Below, one piece after another: positions 48,479 through 60,735 of a stretch of 64,000 nucleotides of DNA. Made by a program: the position numbers and the translations under genes. The notes under the pieces were generated by a model that was not told where the DNA came from, searched no databases, and was given only the letters and a program-made list of their open reading frames with translations. The DNA is from Brachynemurus nebulosus (taxonomy: Eukaryota > Arthropoda > Insecta > Neuroptera > Myrmeleontidae). Each line of letters begins with the position of its first letter. The first letter of the stretch is position 1. The stretch spans positions 7,590,670 to 7,654,669 of the forward strand of contig JAPWDM010000001.1 in NCBI GenBank assembly GCA_035578155.1. The letters are read 5' to 3'.

Positions 48479-50698
48479 CCATTTCCTGCCAGACGGTACT
48501 TTTGAATGCCAGTTAACTTTACTCACCCACCGATTTCGCACCCATTTAAAAATATCGAAATGTTATCAGCACAGATGAGACAGATCAAGCCTACATATAA
48601 AAAAGTGTAATCCGAAAGTTGCAATAAGTAGCAATTTACACCACTACTAATTTTGTTGCTGACCGTCGTGGTGTTCACGTCATAATAAAGATCATGTTTT
48701 TTTAGTCAACTCGTGAAATTTAAACAGAAAAAAATGTGAAGTGTGTCTTATTTAAGTGTAAAAATTCTATTGAATAAAAAATTTCTTAAAATTAAGGGAT
48801 ATTTTTCTTAAAATAAATAAATTTACTTTTAATTGTTGGTGATAAGATACGGTGGCCCTGATAGTATATAGGGTATATAGTATATGTATGCATACTGCAT
48901 ATATCATCATCAACATATCATACTAACACATTGGTATATTCTAGTGATGCGACTCAAGTGATGTTTACTCGAGTGACTCGAGTGAATTTGTCAAACTCGT
49001 ATTCGAGTGAAAAAAAAATCTTACTCGAGTCCAATTGCACTCGAGTTTCCGAGTCAACTCGGCACACCGAGTAGACTCGGTTAGGGCCAGATGTTACTTC
49101 ACTAGTTACAAAGAGACGGGTTGAAACTTGCACTTGATACGATAACAATAAATTAATAGGTATTAGGTTGATTTGATTGAACTATTGAATAATTATTTTA
49201 TGAAAGTGGGACATACGTGTGATTTTGAATTTAGCTTTCGTTAATATTACTAGTAAAGACTAAAGTATAGGTGTATAATAATGATGTTCCGATTCGATTA
49301 TTTTACCAATCGATTAATCGATTATATACTAATAATCGTAATTGATTTATAATCGGTATATTAATCGAGGTATAATCGATTATACCGATAATTGACTTAA
49401 ATATAATAACCTGACTTTATCCACTTTTTAGTCAATAAAATTGAAATATTTAAAATTTACATATCTGTTTTCTAAAAACTAATATTTTATGATTTTCTTC
49501 ATAATAGTTTCTTTATTCATTATTATTAAATAACATTTAATTGTAAGGTGTAAACAAAAGTCTGATACAGTTTGATTTTATAATTATAATGATTGATAAT
49601 TGAAACTAATTATAAAATAACTAAGTTTAATTTTTATTTGCAATCAAAATTGCATAAATGTTATTTATGGTCATTAATTGGTCATCCTTACATGGAAATT
49701 TTATTATTCTTAAGAAGTCATTTTACTTTTATTTGTTGATTACATAAATAAATAATATGTACACTAATCATATGTATTTTATTTCATATTACCTCATATT
49801 ACTAATTCAATAAAGGTATTTAAAAATGCTTAAAAAAATTTGACTCGAGTTGGAGGGAATGAAATAGTTAACTCGGTTGACTCGAGTGACTCGAAAACTC
49901 GAGTACAATTCGAGTGACGTAGCAAAATTACTCGAGTGACTCGAGTCACAAAATCCTACTCGAGTCGCATCACTAGTATATTCGTGTCCATACATCATGT
50001 GTTTTGATCGTATGTGTGCAGTGGTACGTCACTCGTTGATTACAGTGGGCACAGTTTGGTAGACATACTAGTTTGACCCCTTGGTTATATCAGGCATTCT
50101 GAAGGTGCAAAGATTTGATTAAAACTGACATTAGTGTCAAATAAATATCATTAGCAATTAAAAATAATTCCAATTGGTTGACCTAATAGTACTCTGAAGT
50201 ATCAGCAAGTATTTTAGACGATTTAGATTTGTTAAAATAACTTAAAACTTCTGGGTACTGGTAAGTACCGTCGGGCACACGGAGTAATGGAGACACAGCA
50301 ACTATCTCTATCGTGAAATCTACAGTGTGCATTTTTGTGTACCTAAGGATACTAAGTAGTCACTCGCTCAGTGGCACTCACTGAGTATAGGTCGGTCAGA
50401 AAACAATGGATTGGATTGTTATGTTGGTTGTGTTGACATTGTTACATCCCCACACATAGCGTTGTAATAATACACATACGTATGCGAATACGGTCACGTG
50501 ACGGCCACCACTATCTTAGATTACGCACACATACACAGTTTAGCGCGCCAATACAAAGTAAACACCGTGCACGTATATAACATATTTTCTATCTCTTACT
50601 GGTTACACTGGTTCCAGTAGTATAGAGATAGATATGTTGTCTCTGCCTTACTCTGTGGTCGGACAGTTATGATCTAAAAATCGCTGGGTAGGAAAGGG
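48479..50698. mobile_element. TTAA-flanked piggyBac-like element with nested inserts
   Basis: The inverted ends CCATTTCCTGCCAGACGG and CCCTTTCCTACCCAGCG (reverse complement) lie next to TTAA at 48475-48478 and 50699-50702. A hAT element (48942-49975) and a further inverted-repeat block (about 50265-50668, ends CCGTCGGGCACACGGAGTAA / GTCCGACCACAGAGTAAGG) lie inside. No transposase was seen. It fills the papilin-RpL17 intergenic region. Confidence 0.75.
48942..49975. mobile_element. hAT element rich in CTCGAGT motifs, nested
   Basis: The ends TAGTGATGCGACTC are inverted repeats flanked by a perfect 8-bp duplication GTATATTC (48934-48941 and 49976-49983). Both sub-terminal regions carry arrays of GTGACTCGAGT. 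A further hAT-like end (ATGATGTTCCGATTCGATTA near 49283) suggests another nested fragment. Confidence 0.93.
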
Positions 50699-51781
50699 TT
50701 AAAAAGTTATTTAATCTTAAGAACTCAATCTAACAAAATCACAATGGAGTATTCAACAGTATCAAAGAAAAACAATAAAAACAAATTTTAATGAAAACTG
50801 ATATTAAATATATAATTCATCTTAACTATCATTATTTAATTTTAAAAAAATTAATTAAAAAAGTAATTTTTTAGTTATAAACCACATAAACAGAAACGGG
50901 CTGTGATTTCAACAATCACCACTAGTTTAACAACTTAAATTCCGGTTAGCAAACATAATTATAGAAATTAATCTATATTTAATTAGGTAATTTTTAAAAA
51001 AATAATTTATTTTCCTATATATAAGAACAATTTTTCTTAATTACAGAAGACTTGTTGCTATCTAGAGAATGTGACGTAACTGACAGCTAATGAACGTTTT
51101 CGCGCAAATTTTGAGAACAAATATTAAATTAATTTTTTCTAACAATTTTCGGCAATATTTTTAAAAATTAAAAATATATACATGCATAAATACATAAATA
51201 TACGTATTTTAAATTAGTTTCCCAAAATTAGTCAAATACCCCATTTAATCCAGACAAAGACCATGGAACAAGTAGTTTCTGTATTGTTCCACTGAAGCAT
51301 CTAACGGAGTGATATGAGGAACATTATGTACGGTCTATTATTTAGTACATAGGACCATATTTATTTAAATTGGATACATACGCATGTTGAAAATAAAAAC
51401 AATGCCAGTTCTTTTTTTTAATTTTGTAGTTTTCTCTCAAAAAAAGTTATTTTTAGTAGTATAAAAAAGTGAAATTAACTATCCCATGCCGAAACTGATA
51501 TGTTCCTATTTGGTTGAAACACCCTTCATTTATCTGTGGAATTAGATATATTTATATAATAGAGGCAAGTGGGGATCTAACAAATGGATGGGTAATTCCA
51601 GTCACTTTAATGATTACAGTGTTAGCAAACTTATTTTTATGAGTAGTTAAATTTTCTTAACAAATTCAAAATTATTAACTCAACATGGTTTTGTTAAAGA
51701 TACATAAATTCATAGTATATAAAAATTAACGGTTTTAATAGGGGACTCATATAAATTTGGGAACCGATGATTTTCTCTGGT

Positions 51782-51787
51782 TTTATT
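51782..51787 (-). terminator. candidate RpL17 polyadenylation signal
   Basis: There is a minus-strand AATAAA about 130 nt past the stop. Another AATAAA overlaps the stop codon itself (51919-51914). Either could serve. Confidence 0.4.
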
Positions 51788-51914
51788 TGGTTGTTATAAA
51801 ATAAAAACACAATTATTATTTTTTGTTGTAAGTTCATTTTAATTTAAAAAAAAAATAAACTTAACAACAAATACTTTTTAAACAATAGTTTAATACAAAT
51901 TATCAAAAAAGAAT

Positions 51915-53785
51915 TTATTCTCTCATCATCTTTTCCTTTTGTCGAGCAAGCTTCTTTTTTGAAAGTTTTTTCTTTGATGGTTCATCGTCCGTAGCTTTAG
52001 CGACAACTTGCTCCTTTTCAGTTAAACAAACCTCAATATGACATGGTGAACTCATATACGGATTAATTCTACCATGAGCACGGTAAGTACGCCTTCGTAA
52101 ACATGGCGCACGATTTACCTAAAAATTATAAAATGATAACTATATAATGATATTGAAAAAATAATGAAGTAGGGTCATGTGGGGGTAATTATAAACAATT
52201 TTTAAAAAAGTAAGGTATTACATATTTTAAAAAAATTTAATTTTAAAATCAAAATACTGAAATTATCCCTAATATTCCCTTAGAGCAGCGGATGCCCAAA
52301 GTTTTGCATCAGCGGATCAAATTGCAAATATTATATACGATGCTAATATATTTGATGAATCTAGAAAAAAATTTAGAATAAGGAAGAACACAAAAGGAAA
52401 ATGCGCTTGTTTACTTAAGTGATTTTTCGTTAATCTCTTACAAATTGAAAATAGGGATACAGCTTAACAGAAATATTATATTCGAAAAATAAGTGGTCTT
52501 CTGAACGAACATGCCCACTTTTACAAGAGAAATAAAAATTTGGTACTTTCCCAATTACCAAAATTTCACCAATAGGTTTGATCTCATTGGAATCTATCAA
52601 ATAGACGTGACTTAATAAAAATGGTTGACGAAAAAGTGCATTGACATTAGTTCTATGTGCAATAATTAGTGCGATATGAAGAAAAAATGATAAATATTAA
52701 AACTATTTGTACGTGAGTTGACATAAGTTCGAAGCAAAGAAATTTTGTTGAAAGAGAGGGAATTGTGTATCTGAAAAACAGTTAAAATGTGGCAAAAATA
52801 TGAAAAAGTGTGTGAATGAGTTAATGAATATTACAATTTAAAGTATAAAATCGTCAAATTTGAATGGTAAACGTTATAAAATAACTTGAGAACTGTCAAG
52901 TGTCAACGAACGGAAAAAACAAATCAATTGTATCTACATGTAGATCTATTGGCGATGCAAAGATTCTCACTCGCGCCTCTGGTGATAAAATTAGAACTAG
53001 CATTAAGTAAAAATATACGTATAAGATTAATGGGTGATATAAAATCTAGTAATCCGTGCATAATTTGTATAGTAAATTTTTCTATCGACAAATAAACGTA
53101 TACAAAAATTTTTACTTGATACAGCTTCTAATTTAAAAAAAAAAAAAACAGGAGCGCTCGTGTAACCTTTGCGTCGCCATATCACTTTTAGAATAGTCTA
53201 ATTTTTAAACATCAGATGTCCTATCTTCATTCGACAGATCTCAATATCGCTGTTGTATCTATTAATTTAAAATGGAAAAAATTGAACTTGATGACGTCAT
53301 CACGTAAACCAAATTTTTAAAAGCTTCCAAAATCGAAATTTTAATGATAGAAACGTAAAATTTAAAGCTGTTGATAAATTTTCGACGCTATTTTTTTCAT
53401 TTTTCACAAAATCGGAATTGTAAAGACAACCGAAAAAACATAGGTGGAAATTAAATCACATTTTCTGAACAAATTTGCTTATTTCGACCTAAGAACATGA
53501 TTTATGTAAATCACCGAATAAATTATAACAGAAAACTAACTCGCAAAGTAAAAACGGTCGAACACCCTGTTTATAAATAGACAGATTTATAAGTTTTTTA
53601 TGAAAAAAGTATAGATAAATAATATTTACGAATTTGAAATTGTAGACGATCTAACGTCATGAGCTGCACTTTGGAAACCCCTGCCCTACTAGAGTTACAC
53701 TTTTTATTATTATTTTTAATTTTGCGCTTAAAAACTTACGCAAAAAAAAATTTGTCATCCATTGGGCAAAAATCAACAATTTTCT

Positions 53786-53826
<41 letters not shown>

Positions 53827-55746
53827 AGATTAAAAGGGTTTAGTCTCTTGATCATTAACACTTTCAGTCCCATGGCTTCGGCATCCGAAACCAAACAAAA
53901 CATCCCCAGAGGCCGACCGCGATCAATGATTAATTGAATAGTTGGTTACGCATTGTGTGTGCGATGTTTATCATCATTCATCACACGGATGTGTTCCTAC
54001 TCACACAAATACATGCCAACACACACAACTTTTTTGGTTTCTATGTATAAAAAATTGTAAGATAAACAAAAAAATACATAAAAAATATAATTTATATTTT
54101 TAAATAAAATTGATATGAATGTCAGTGTATATTTAGTATGTACGTATCATGTACGTATGTCTACACATACATGTTGAACTGTGTTGAATCTATTCAGTGT
54201 TTGAATGATTTTATTTTATGTATTTGTTTATATAAAGTTTTTTTTTAATATTGCCGGCTTCCGGGGAAGTTTACTATGAAAGTGCTCGGGCCTCATAGTG
54301 TTAATTAGTTTTGAATATTTGAGCAATTAGAAAATAGTTATCATAGTATTTTTTAGAGGTATTGGCACAGCAGTCTTTTGTGGGAAATAAAATCTTTTTA
54401 AAAAAAGGAAAATAAAAACTCGCATAAACAAAATTTCTGGGCTAAATTGTAGTACGTGCCAGACGCTGGCATTTAAACTATTGAATTTAAAAACGAACAT
54501 AAATGGGTGAAAACTATTGTATCTAAAATGTTAAGCCTGGGAAACATATTTTGATCGATCAAATAGTAGATGATATAAAAACTAGGTGAAGTTAGTTAAG
54601 GTTAGGTTAGTTTTTTTTTTTTTAAACCATATACTTCAATTTTGATATAGTTGAATTAAGTTAAGGTTATAGGGCTTTTTTTCGAATTTTTACACACAGC
54701 TCAGTTGTTGTTTTTTATATTCCACCAATAAATAATACCATTACCTATTTTAAAAATGTCAATATACAGTGTCATTCAGTATAAACATATATTGTGAATA
54801 CTGACAAAGTAAAGTGATTTAAAAAAAAAAAAAGTGTTTCCCAGATTTAACTTTCCAAATACAATAATTTCCACCCATATTTGTTCGTTTTTTCGTACAA
54901 ATTTTGAAGATCTCGTTTCTGGCACATACTACAAATTTGCCAATTTGTGCTTATACAAGTTAGAACCCTGTATCACTGATATAACTGTTACCGCGGTGGC
55001 TATATCCTCTCTCAACAGTGAATTAACAAGTAATTCGTTTTATATTTTTCAAGTTGTATACTAAAAAAATATAAGGCACTGAACACAACATATAATATTC
55101 ACTGTGTACACTAAAACTGTTGATAAATTTTCAATTATCCCACTTGACCCCACATACGATTTCACGAAAGTGTAAAAGAACTTAAGTAACTTTAACACTT
55201 GCACTTATTTTACTATCTACATATCTAAGGTTTTGTTACAAATCTCAGACTTACCTGAATGTGATCAATAACTAATCGGTCAACATCTAAACCTTTATAA
55301 TCAGCATTACTTTCAGCGTTACGAAGAAGTTGTAACAAAAATTCGGCTGATTTTTTCGGCCATCGACCTTGTGTGGTACCAAATTGTTTAGCTTGAGCAC
55401 ATCGACCCACACCACCATTAAATCTTCGGAATGGAACACATTCTTTATGTTCAATTACGTTCTTTAAATATCGTATAGCCCGCCGAAGTGGTAATTTTTT
55501 AATGGCCATAGCCGTTTCATGTGTGTTCTGAAATGGTTTAATAAAAAAATTAACATTTAAAACTTTACAAGTCAATTAAAAATAAAACCCAATAACATTA
55601 TCAAACATTGAACAGTATGTTCAAAAATTTTAGGTTATGAAAAATTTAGTAAAAAATAAAATTACCTTAAAATGAACTCGTAAATTTGAACCTCGGGCTT
55701 TACATGATTTTGTTGCGTTTTCGGGCTCACGCGAGTAACGACCCAT
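51915..55746 (-). CDS. RpL17: 60S ribosomal protein L17 (uL22 family)
   Basis: Three coding exons on the minus strand, 55746-55666, 55527-55255 and 52118-51915, join in frame with GT-AG introns and give 185 residues. The protein starts [20 protein letters not shown], continues with [35 protein letters not shown] and [13 protein letters not shown], and then has [19 protein letters not shown] and a Lys-rich tail ending KMMRE. This matches eukaryotic L17 (human 184 residues) over its full length. It is a structural protein of the large ribosomal subunit near the exit tunnel. The second intron (52119-55254) is 3.1 kb and carries transposons. No inactivating change is seen. Confidence 0.98.
52949..53180. 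mobile_element. MITE with GGCGACGCAAAG ends, copy 1
   Basis: The ends TTGGCGATGCAAAGATTCTC and ATGGCGACGCAAAGGTTACA (reverse complement) are inverted. A second copy is at 59383-59606, sharing the ends and interior phrases such as TTTTACTTGATAC and AAAATCTAGTAAT. Confidence 0.75.
53789..53827. repeat. (AAAT)n microsatellite
   Basis: About nine uninterrupted AAAT units lie in RpL17 intron 2. Confidence 0.95.
53859..54300. mobile_element. TTAA-flanked MITE
   Basis: The ends CACTTTCAGTCCC and CACTATGAGGCCC (reverse complement) lie next to TTAA at 53855-53858 and 54301-54304. It is 442 bp and non-coding. Confidence 0.7.
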
Positions 55747-56001
55747 TTTTAGATCTAAAATTTAAAAAATAAAAAACATGTCAAGCATTAAATTGTTAAA
55801 TGCAAATATGACTACTAACAAGAAAATATTTACTAAAAATATTCTTCCAAATATGAATAAAAATAAAAGGAATTTATCACAGAATCATAAATTACTTTAA
55901 ATATTTACACGATTCTGTGATGAAATTAAATAAAATTTTATATTACCACAAAACCTTCCACTTACATTTACTTGAATATCAGCCGGAAAAAAGAAAGAGA
56001 A
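55747..56001 (-). promoter_or_regulatory. RpL17: RpL17 5' leader with TOP-like pyrimidine tract
   Basis: Directly upstream of the ATG a 3' splice site (ttttag at 55760-55755) leaves an 8-nt leader piece. Further upstream a donor GTAAGT (55965-55960) and the pyrimidine run TTCTCTTTCTTTTTTCC on the minus strand (about 56003-55985) suggest a short non-coding first exon starting in a 5'-TOP motif. Such motifs are usual for ribosomal protein genes. The transcription start is inferred. Confidence 0.55.
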
Positions 56002-56396
56002 TAATCTCAACGTGGTACAATAACGAGATATAAAGCGGGTTATTTAATTTGATGTGGTCGTATGTAACAGTTTAAAAATTTAATATAGGAACCCAAAAAA
56101 GTATTCATTTAATAAACTCTCCTTATGATTATTCTTTCTCTTATTAAATAATTTATAAAATCATAATATGAAATGTTTATTAGTTGCATAATAATTATAC
56201 AATATATGCCACATAATTACTTTCAAGTTTCTTTCCTCACAGGCCAGTTTCAATTTGTAGATTGATTAAAAATTGATTTGTATATTGAAAACTATTAACA
56301 AATTCATGAACGATACGACATTCAAAAGAAAAAGAAATAAAGTATTTTTGAAATACTGATTAACCTTCTACCGATGTTGTCGGCTCATGTAATTAA

Positions 56397-57312
56397 CCCT
56401 GGAATCATACGTTGGTCTACGAGAAACGTTAATCATACATCGACGTCGTTTTGACGGATGGACTTTTTACGGAGAGTTTTAGAGTTTATTTGCAAAAAAG
56501 ATTTTTTTACATAACAATACTACAAAAGCAAACAAAATATTTAAAAAAATTGGATTTAGAAAAATTTATTAATGTAAATATTTATTAATTTTTTTAATCT
56601 TTTTATCAAAGCATATTTTCATTATAAAAATTAAAAAATAGATAAATACATCATTGTATCATTTCAAATAATTAATTTATGAACTATTATGAGTCAGTGG
56701 ACATGTGTGACTTTACAGAATGTGAAATTTCTCAGTCATAAATATTCCTATAGATATGTAGTTATTTCCCCATTAGGCACATTTGTAAATTTTCTAAAAT
56801 TTGCTAGTAACTTTTCGAATAAGATGTCAAAAAATAATAATAATAATAATTGAAATATTTTCCACAAAATAAATTGTTAATCTTTTATTAAGTCACTTGA
56901 AACGCATTCTTTAGTTTTCGATTCAATATATTAAAACTTCAGTATTATGTCGTCTCCATAAGTCAAACAGCTGTAATCATCTTTCACATTATCATAATCA
57001 TTGAATAAATTAATTATAACATGCATATCTTTAATAAATTTTAGAAAAATTAGGAAAACTTCTATATGTGAAGTACAAAATCTTAAAAAAAAAAACATCG
57101 CGTAATCATACATCGACGTCCTTTTAACGGACACTATTTCAATACAAACAAAACGACAATGACTATAAACAAAATAAATACGTCTTATGTGTTATAACAA
57201 CAAATAAATTAGATAACAGAAATCTCACAGCAAGCAGGTACCGACAAGTTGTAGTATTGGAGCAGGTAGAGAAGTTCGTTCGTCGTTTTGACATGTACGT
57301 ATGATTCTAGAG
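56397..57312. mobile_element. TTAA-flanked piggyBac-like element
   Basis: The inverted ends CCCTGGAATCATACGT and CTCTAGAATCATACGT (reverse complement) are next to TTAA at 56393-56396 and 57313-57316. CCCTAGA-like ends are close to those of piggyBac. An internal motif AATCATACATCGACGTC occurs twice (near 56431 and 57104). No transposase was seen. Confidence 0.8.
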
Positions 57313-57438
57313 TTAAGTAAATTTAAACTATAAAAACGTGCGCAGCAATGCCCATAAATTGATGCATCTCAGTAATTCCCGAAGTGATCTATATCGACCC
57401 CCAGGGATCGATAACGACTAGCAAGGGGTTCACGTCGG

Positions 57439-58235
57439 CAGTGGTGTAGCAAGCGGGTGGCAGGGATGCCGCCAGGGGCGCCGAAGTAGGGGGGCTCTGC
57501 CGCGACGGTTTCGTTTTATCGTCTAAAATATCACCTGATTTTGATACTAAGAACATTGAAAAAATTACTAAGAAACACAGACTGAGATAAAATAACAATT
57601 AGCATATATGGCTACACTGGCCATAGTCTTAAACTAGGCTACAAGTTGAAAGTAAAAAGATTTCTTATGAAGTATCTTTTGGGTACCTAGCTAATAAATA
57701 TAATGTTGATTTAAAATTCGACCATTTACCCAATGTAGGACAAGACTTATGGAAAACAATCAAAAATTCCACCGAATCCAAGATATTAAAATATATCTGG
57801 ACTGAACAGAAATAAATTTATTATTTTATTGAATTCGTTGGAATTTTTGATTGTTTTCCATCAATCCTGTGGGTAGGGGCGGATTTTTTTAAGTTCCTAA
57901 ACGTTGAATAGATGGTCGAATTTTGAATCAACAAAAAGATTTCTAGCATTTCCACAGATCTGGGAAACAAAACTGGACGTCGTTACCGCATAATCCCGTG
58001 AAGTTTGATAAATCATGCCCAGAAGCCCAGGTGGCTGTAGTTTGCGCAAAAAATGAGAAGAGACGTATAATGTGATTGTGGGTAGGGGCGGATTTTTTTA
58101 AGTTACTGCCCCCCCCCCCCTATTATCAAAGGGGCGCCATTTTCAAGTTTGATCAGGGCCACCACTTTCAAGCCTGGTCAGGGGCGCCACTTTCAAGTCT
58201 GGCCAAGTGCGCCAGTCACCTCAGCTACGCCACTG
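57439..58235. mobile_element. hAT element with internal inverted duplication
   Basis: The ends CAGTGGTGTAGC and CAGTGGCGTAGC (reverse complement) are flanked by a perfect 8-bp duplication CACGTCGG (57431-57438 and 58236-58243). Inside, GGAAAACAATCAAAAATTCC and its complement face each other, and GTGGGTAGGGGCGGATTTTT occurs twice in direct orientation (near 57870 and 58078). Confidence 0.93.
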
Positions 58236-59382
58236 CACGTCGGCAGAGAAAAAAATTAGAGGTCTACAACAGTAGAGTAGATCCACAGTGGGTAGGTTTG
58301 TTTGCTGGTCGTAAAATGAGATGTTGGTTTTTTTTTGCTCGCCACCTACATTTTTCCTGAGAAAAAAAGGAAGTTATATATAAAGGAAGTTGAGTTTGTA
58401 CAGGGGGTCTTTCTAAAACCGGAAACCATGGCAAATGGCCTACGAGACAAAAAGTTTGGGAATCACTGATGTAGCTTCAATCTCTGTTATTTAATGACGA
58501 CGTTTGAGGTCTCATTTTCTTTTTGCCTTTTTACACTCTATAAAATATAAAAAATTTTCAAGAAACTAGGATACTGGACTCTTTGGAGCTTAATGGCGGT
58601 GTCTTAAAGTTGAAGCGTCGTAATGTCAAAATCATAAAATTATATTTTACTCATTCTTATAGCTAAAAAATTTTCGTAGAGGAAAATTAAATTTTTTGAT
58701 GACAATTTAACTCATGTATATTAAGTTCCATAAGAATATTGATTGATATCTTTGATATCTGTTAACCAAAAATATACTCCAGCTGTGCTGTCGTAAGTTT
58801 AGCTTTAGCTATAATTACTGGAAGGTATTACAAGAATTATATAAAAAAAAAATAAATCAGAATTAAACATAATTTTTTTTATGCTATAACAAAATGAAAA
58901 AAATAATTCTATATTATTACAAACATACAAACATACATTGAATTAACAAAATTAATAAATAATAAAAGAAAAATAATGGTTACATATCTCTTTTATAATG
59001 TAATTAATTGCAAAAAATAAAAAAATAACTTTTCCTACTCCATACGCTGCAAACTTTATAGTGCACACTGTGTATATAATCTCCTCCTAACATGTACCTC
59101 ATGTACTAATTTTCAGCAGTACTCCAGTCCCGCACATCAAAACATCATAACTATTCTGCAATCAAAAATAACGCGTTTTTAAAAATTTTAAAGTACTGGT
59201 ATTTTTAAAAATAAATAAATATCATTATAATTCAAGGGTACGATACCAAGATGATGACAGTTTCTTATAGAACTCGACAAAATAATACGGAAAACAAGAA
59301 TAAAATTTTTCGAAATCTCGCTTCGTTTTCGAGATATTGAACGTTAAACTTGTCTTTAAATTCGGATGTATTGTATGTATTG

Positions 59383-59606
59383 ACGACGCAAAGATTACGC
59401 GAGCGCCTCTGGTTTTTTAAATTATAAGTATTAAATAAAAATTTTTATATACATTTAATTGTCAATATAAATATGTATTATAGAAATTATGTGCGGATTA
59501 CTAGATTTTATATCCCCAAATAGACGTACACGTATATTTTTACTTGATACTAGTTCCTATTTTACGACCAAAGGCGCGCGTGAGAATCTTTGCGTCGCCA
59601 ATAGTA
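59383..59606. mobile_element. MITE with GGCGACGCAAAG ends, copy 2
   Basis: This is the second copy of the family seen at 52949-53180. The left end is TTGACGACGCAAAGATTACG and the right end (reverse complement) ATTGGCGACGCAAAGATTCT. It lies directly next to the left outer inverted arm. Confidence 0.75.
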
Positions 59607-59819
59607 TGTGTAATATTTTGACAATTAACGTGTTTCATTTAGAAAACACACACGACACTATGTGACAGTGTACATAGGGGAAAAGTAATGCCAACCAAAT
59701 TTCAGTAATTTTTGTACTTTTTTTTTTCACAAAAAAACTAATATTTTTTGGCTGGAGTTCCGAAAATGGGAATGCTCAGAATCACTTTTAATTTTTACCA
59801 GACACTCGACAATATTAGT

Positions 59820-59980
59820 TACGAAACTAATAGTAAAACTAGGTGATGAGGTTAGTTAAGGTTAGGTTAGTTTAGTTAGTTTTGACAATATACTTCGACT
59901 TTGATATAAAAACTAGGTGGTGAGATTAATTAAGGTTAGTTTTGATAACATATTTTGACTTTGTTATAAAAATTAGGTCA
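59820..59980. repeat. short tandem repeat with GGTTAGTTAAGG motifs
   Basis: A unit of about 80 bp containing AAAACTAGGTGATGAGGTTA and TTAAGGTTAG is repeated about twice. A related copy is at about 54575-54670. Confidence 0.7.
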
Positions 59981-60040
59981 CACAGTGTCGATTGTGTTTT
60001 CTAAATTTGTACACGCTCATTATCAAAATATACATACTAT

Positions 60041-60583
60041 GGGCCAATTCGTATCGGCGTAAGTGGAAGCCGCTTGCGCTCAGTTTTAAGCAATTTGTGC
60101 TTGAAAATAAGCGCATTTGGCTTGCTTTTGATATGTTTGTATATTCCTGTCTCACTTTCCATGTTCTAGAGAGAAGGGTGAGGGTATGTATACGATGTAT
60201 ACCGAACGCTAATAGTTGGCTATAAACTTAACTGTAACTATAAACTAGCTAAATTCTAAATAATTAACAACAAATTTTCTAACAAGAAATTTTATCTAAA
60301 ATCTAGTACAATATTACTCTTGTATTTAAATTTGCACTCTGTGAATAAAATCATATCACGTATCATTCTCTACGATACGATGATTCTAGCATACTTAGTT
60401 TATAGTCAACAATTAGCATTCGGTATACATCGTATACATACCTCACCCGTCTCTCAAGAACATAGAAAATGAGACAGGAATATACAAACATATCAAAAGC
60501 AAGACAAATGTGTTTGTTTTCAAGCACAAATTGCTTAAAATTGAGCGCAAGCGGCTTCCGCTTACACCGATACAAATTGGCCC
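60041..60583. mobile_element. long-inverted-repeat element, about 200-bp arms
   Basis: It starts GGGCCAATTCGTATCGGCGT and ends with the near complement. The arms match over roughly 200 bp with about 10 percent difference and enclose about 160 bp of AT-rich loop. TAT flanks both ends. The mirrored open frames on the two strands are artefacts of this symmetry. Confidence 0.85.
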
Positions 60584-60735
60584 TATACATACAATATAGG
60601 GTTGAGCGGGGTAAAAAAAAAGCCACCCATGCAGGTATGTATGTATTAGGTTATACCACAAATTTTGACACACTTTGTTTTGTAAATATTTTCATTTGTG
60701 TAAATGATTAAATTATATACAATATATAAAATTAA

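Larger units (their letters stand above)
52119..55254 (-). other. RpL17 intron 2, transposon-rich
   Basis: This 3.1-kb intron holds a possible hAT remnant (ends CAGCGGATGCCCAAAG near 52286 and CTTTGGAAACCCCTGC near 53675), a MITE copy at 52949-53180, an (AAAT)n microsatellite and a TTAA-flanked element at 53859-54300. I could not identify a snoRNA by eye. Confidence 0.6.

Noticed and set aside
54590..54625. GGTTAGGTTAG as an interstitial telomere (TTAGG) tract
   Set aside because: Only about two units are present, inside a dispersed repeat that recurs at 59850; too short for telomeric origin.
52119..55254. Possible snoRNA in RpL17 intron 2
   Set aside because: Ribosomal protein introns often host snoRNAs, but I could not find a convincing paired C/D-box or H/ACA structure by eye.
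57389..57598. 69-codon minus-strand frame with hydrophobic start
   Set aside because: It runs through the end of a hAT element; the hydrophobic start is AT-rich DNA and nothing supports a gene.
59992..60626. Similar 60-87-codon frames on opposite strands
   Set aside because: The sequence is a long inverted repeat, so the same frame appears twice; no domain is seen.
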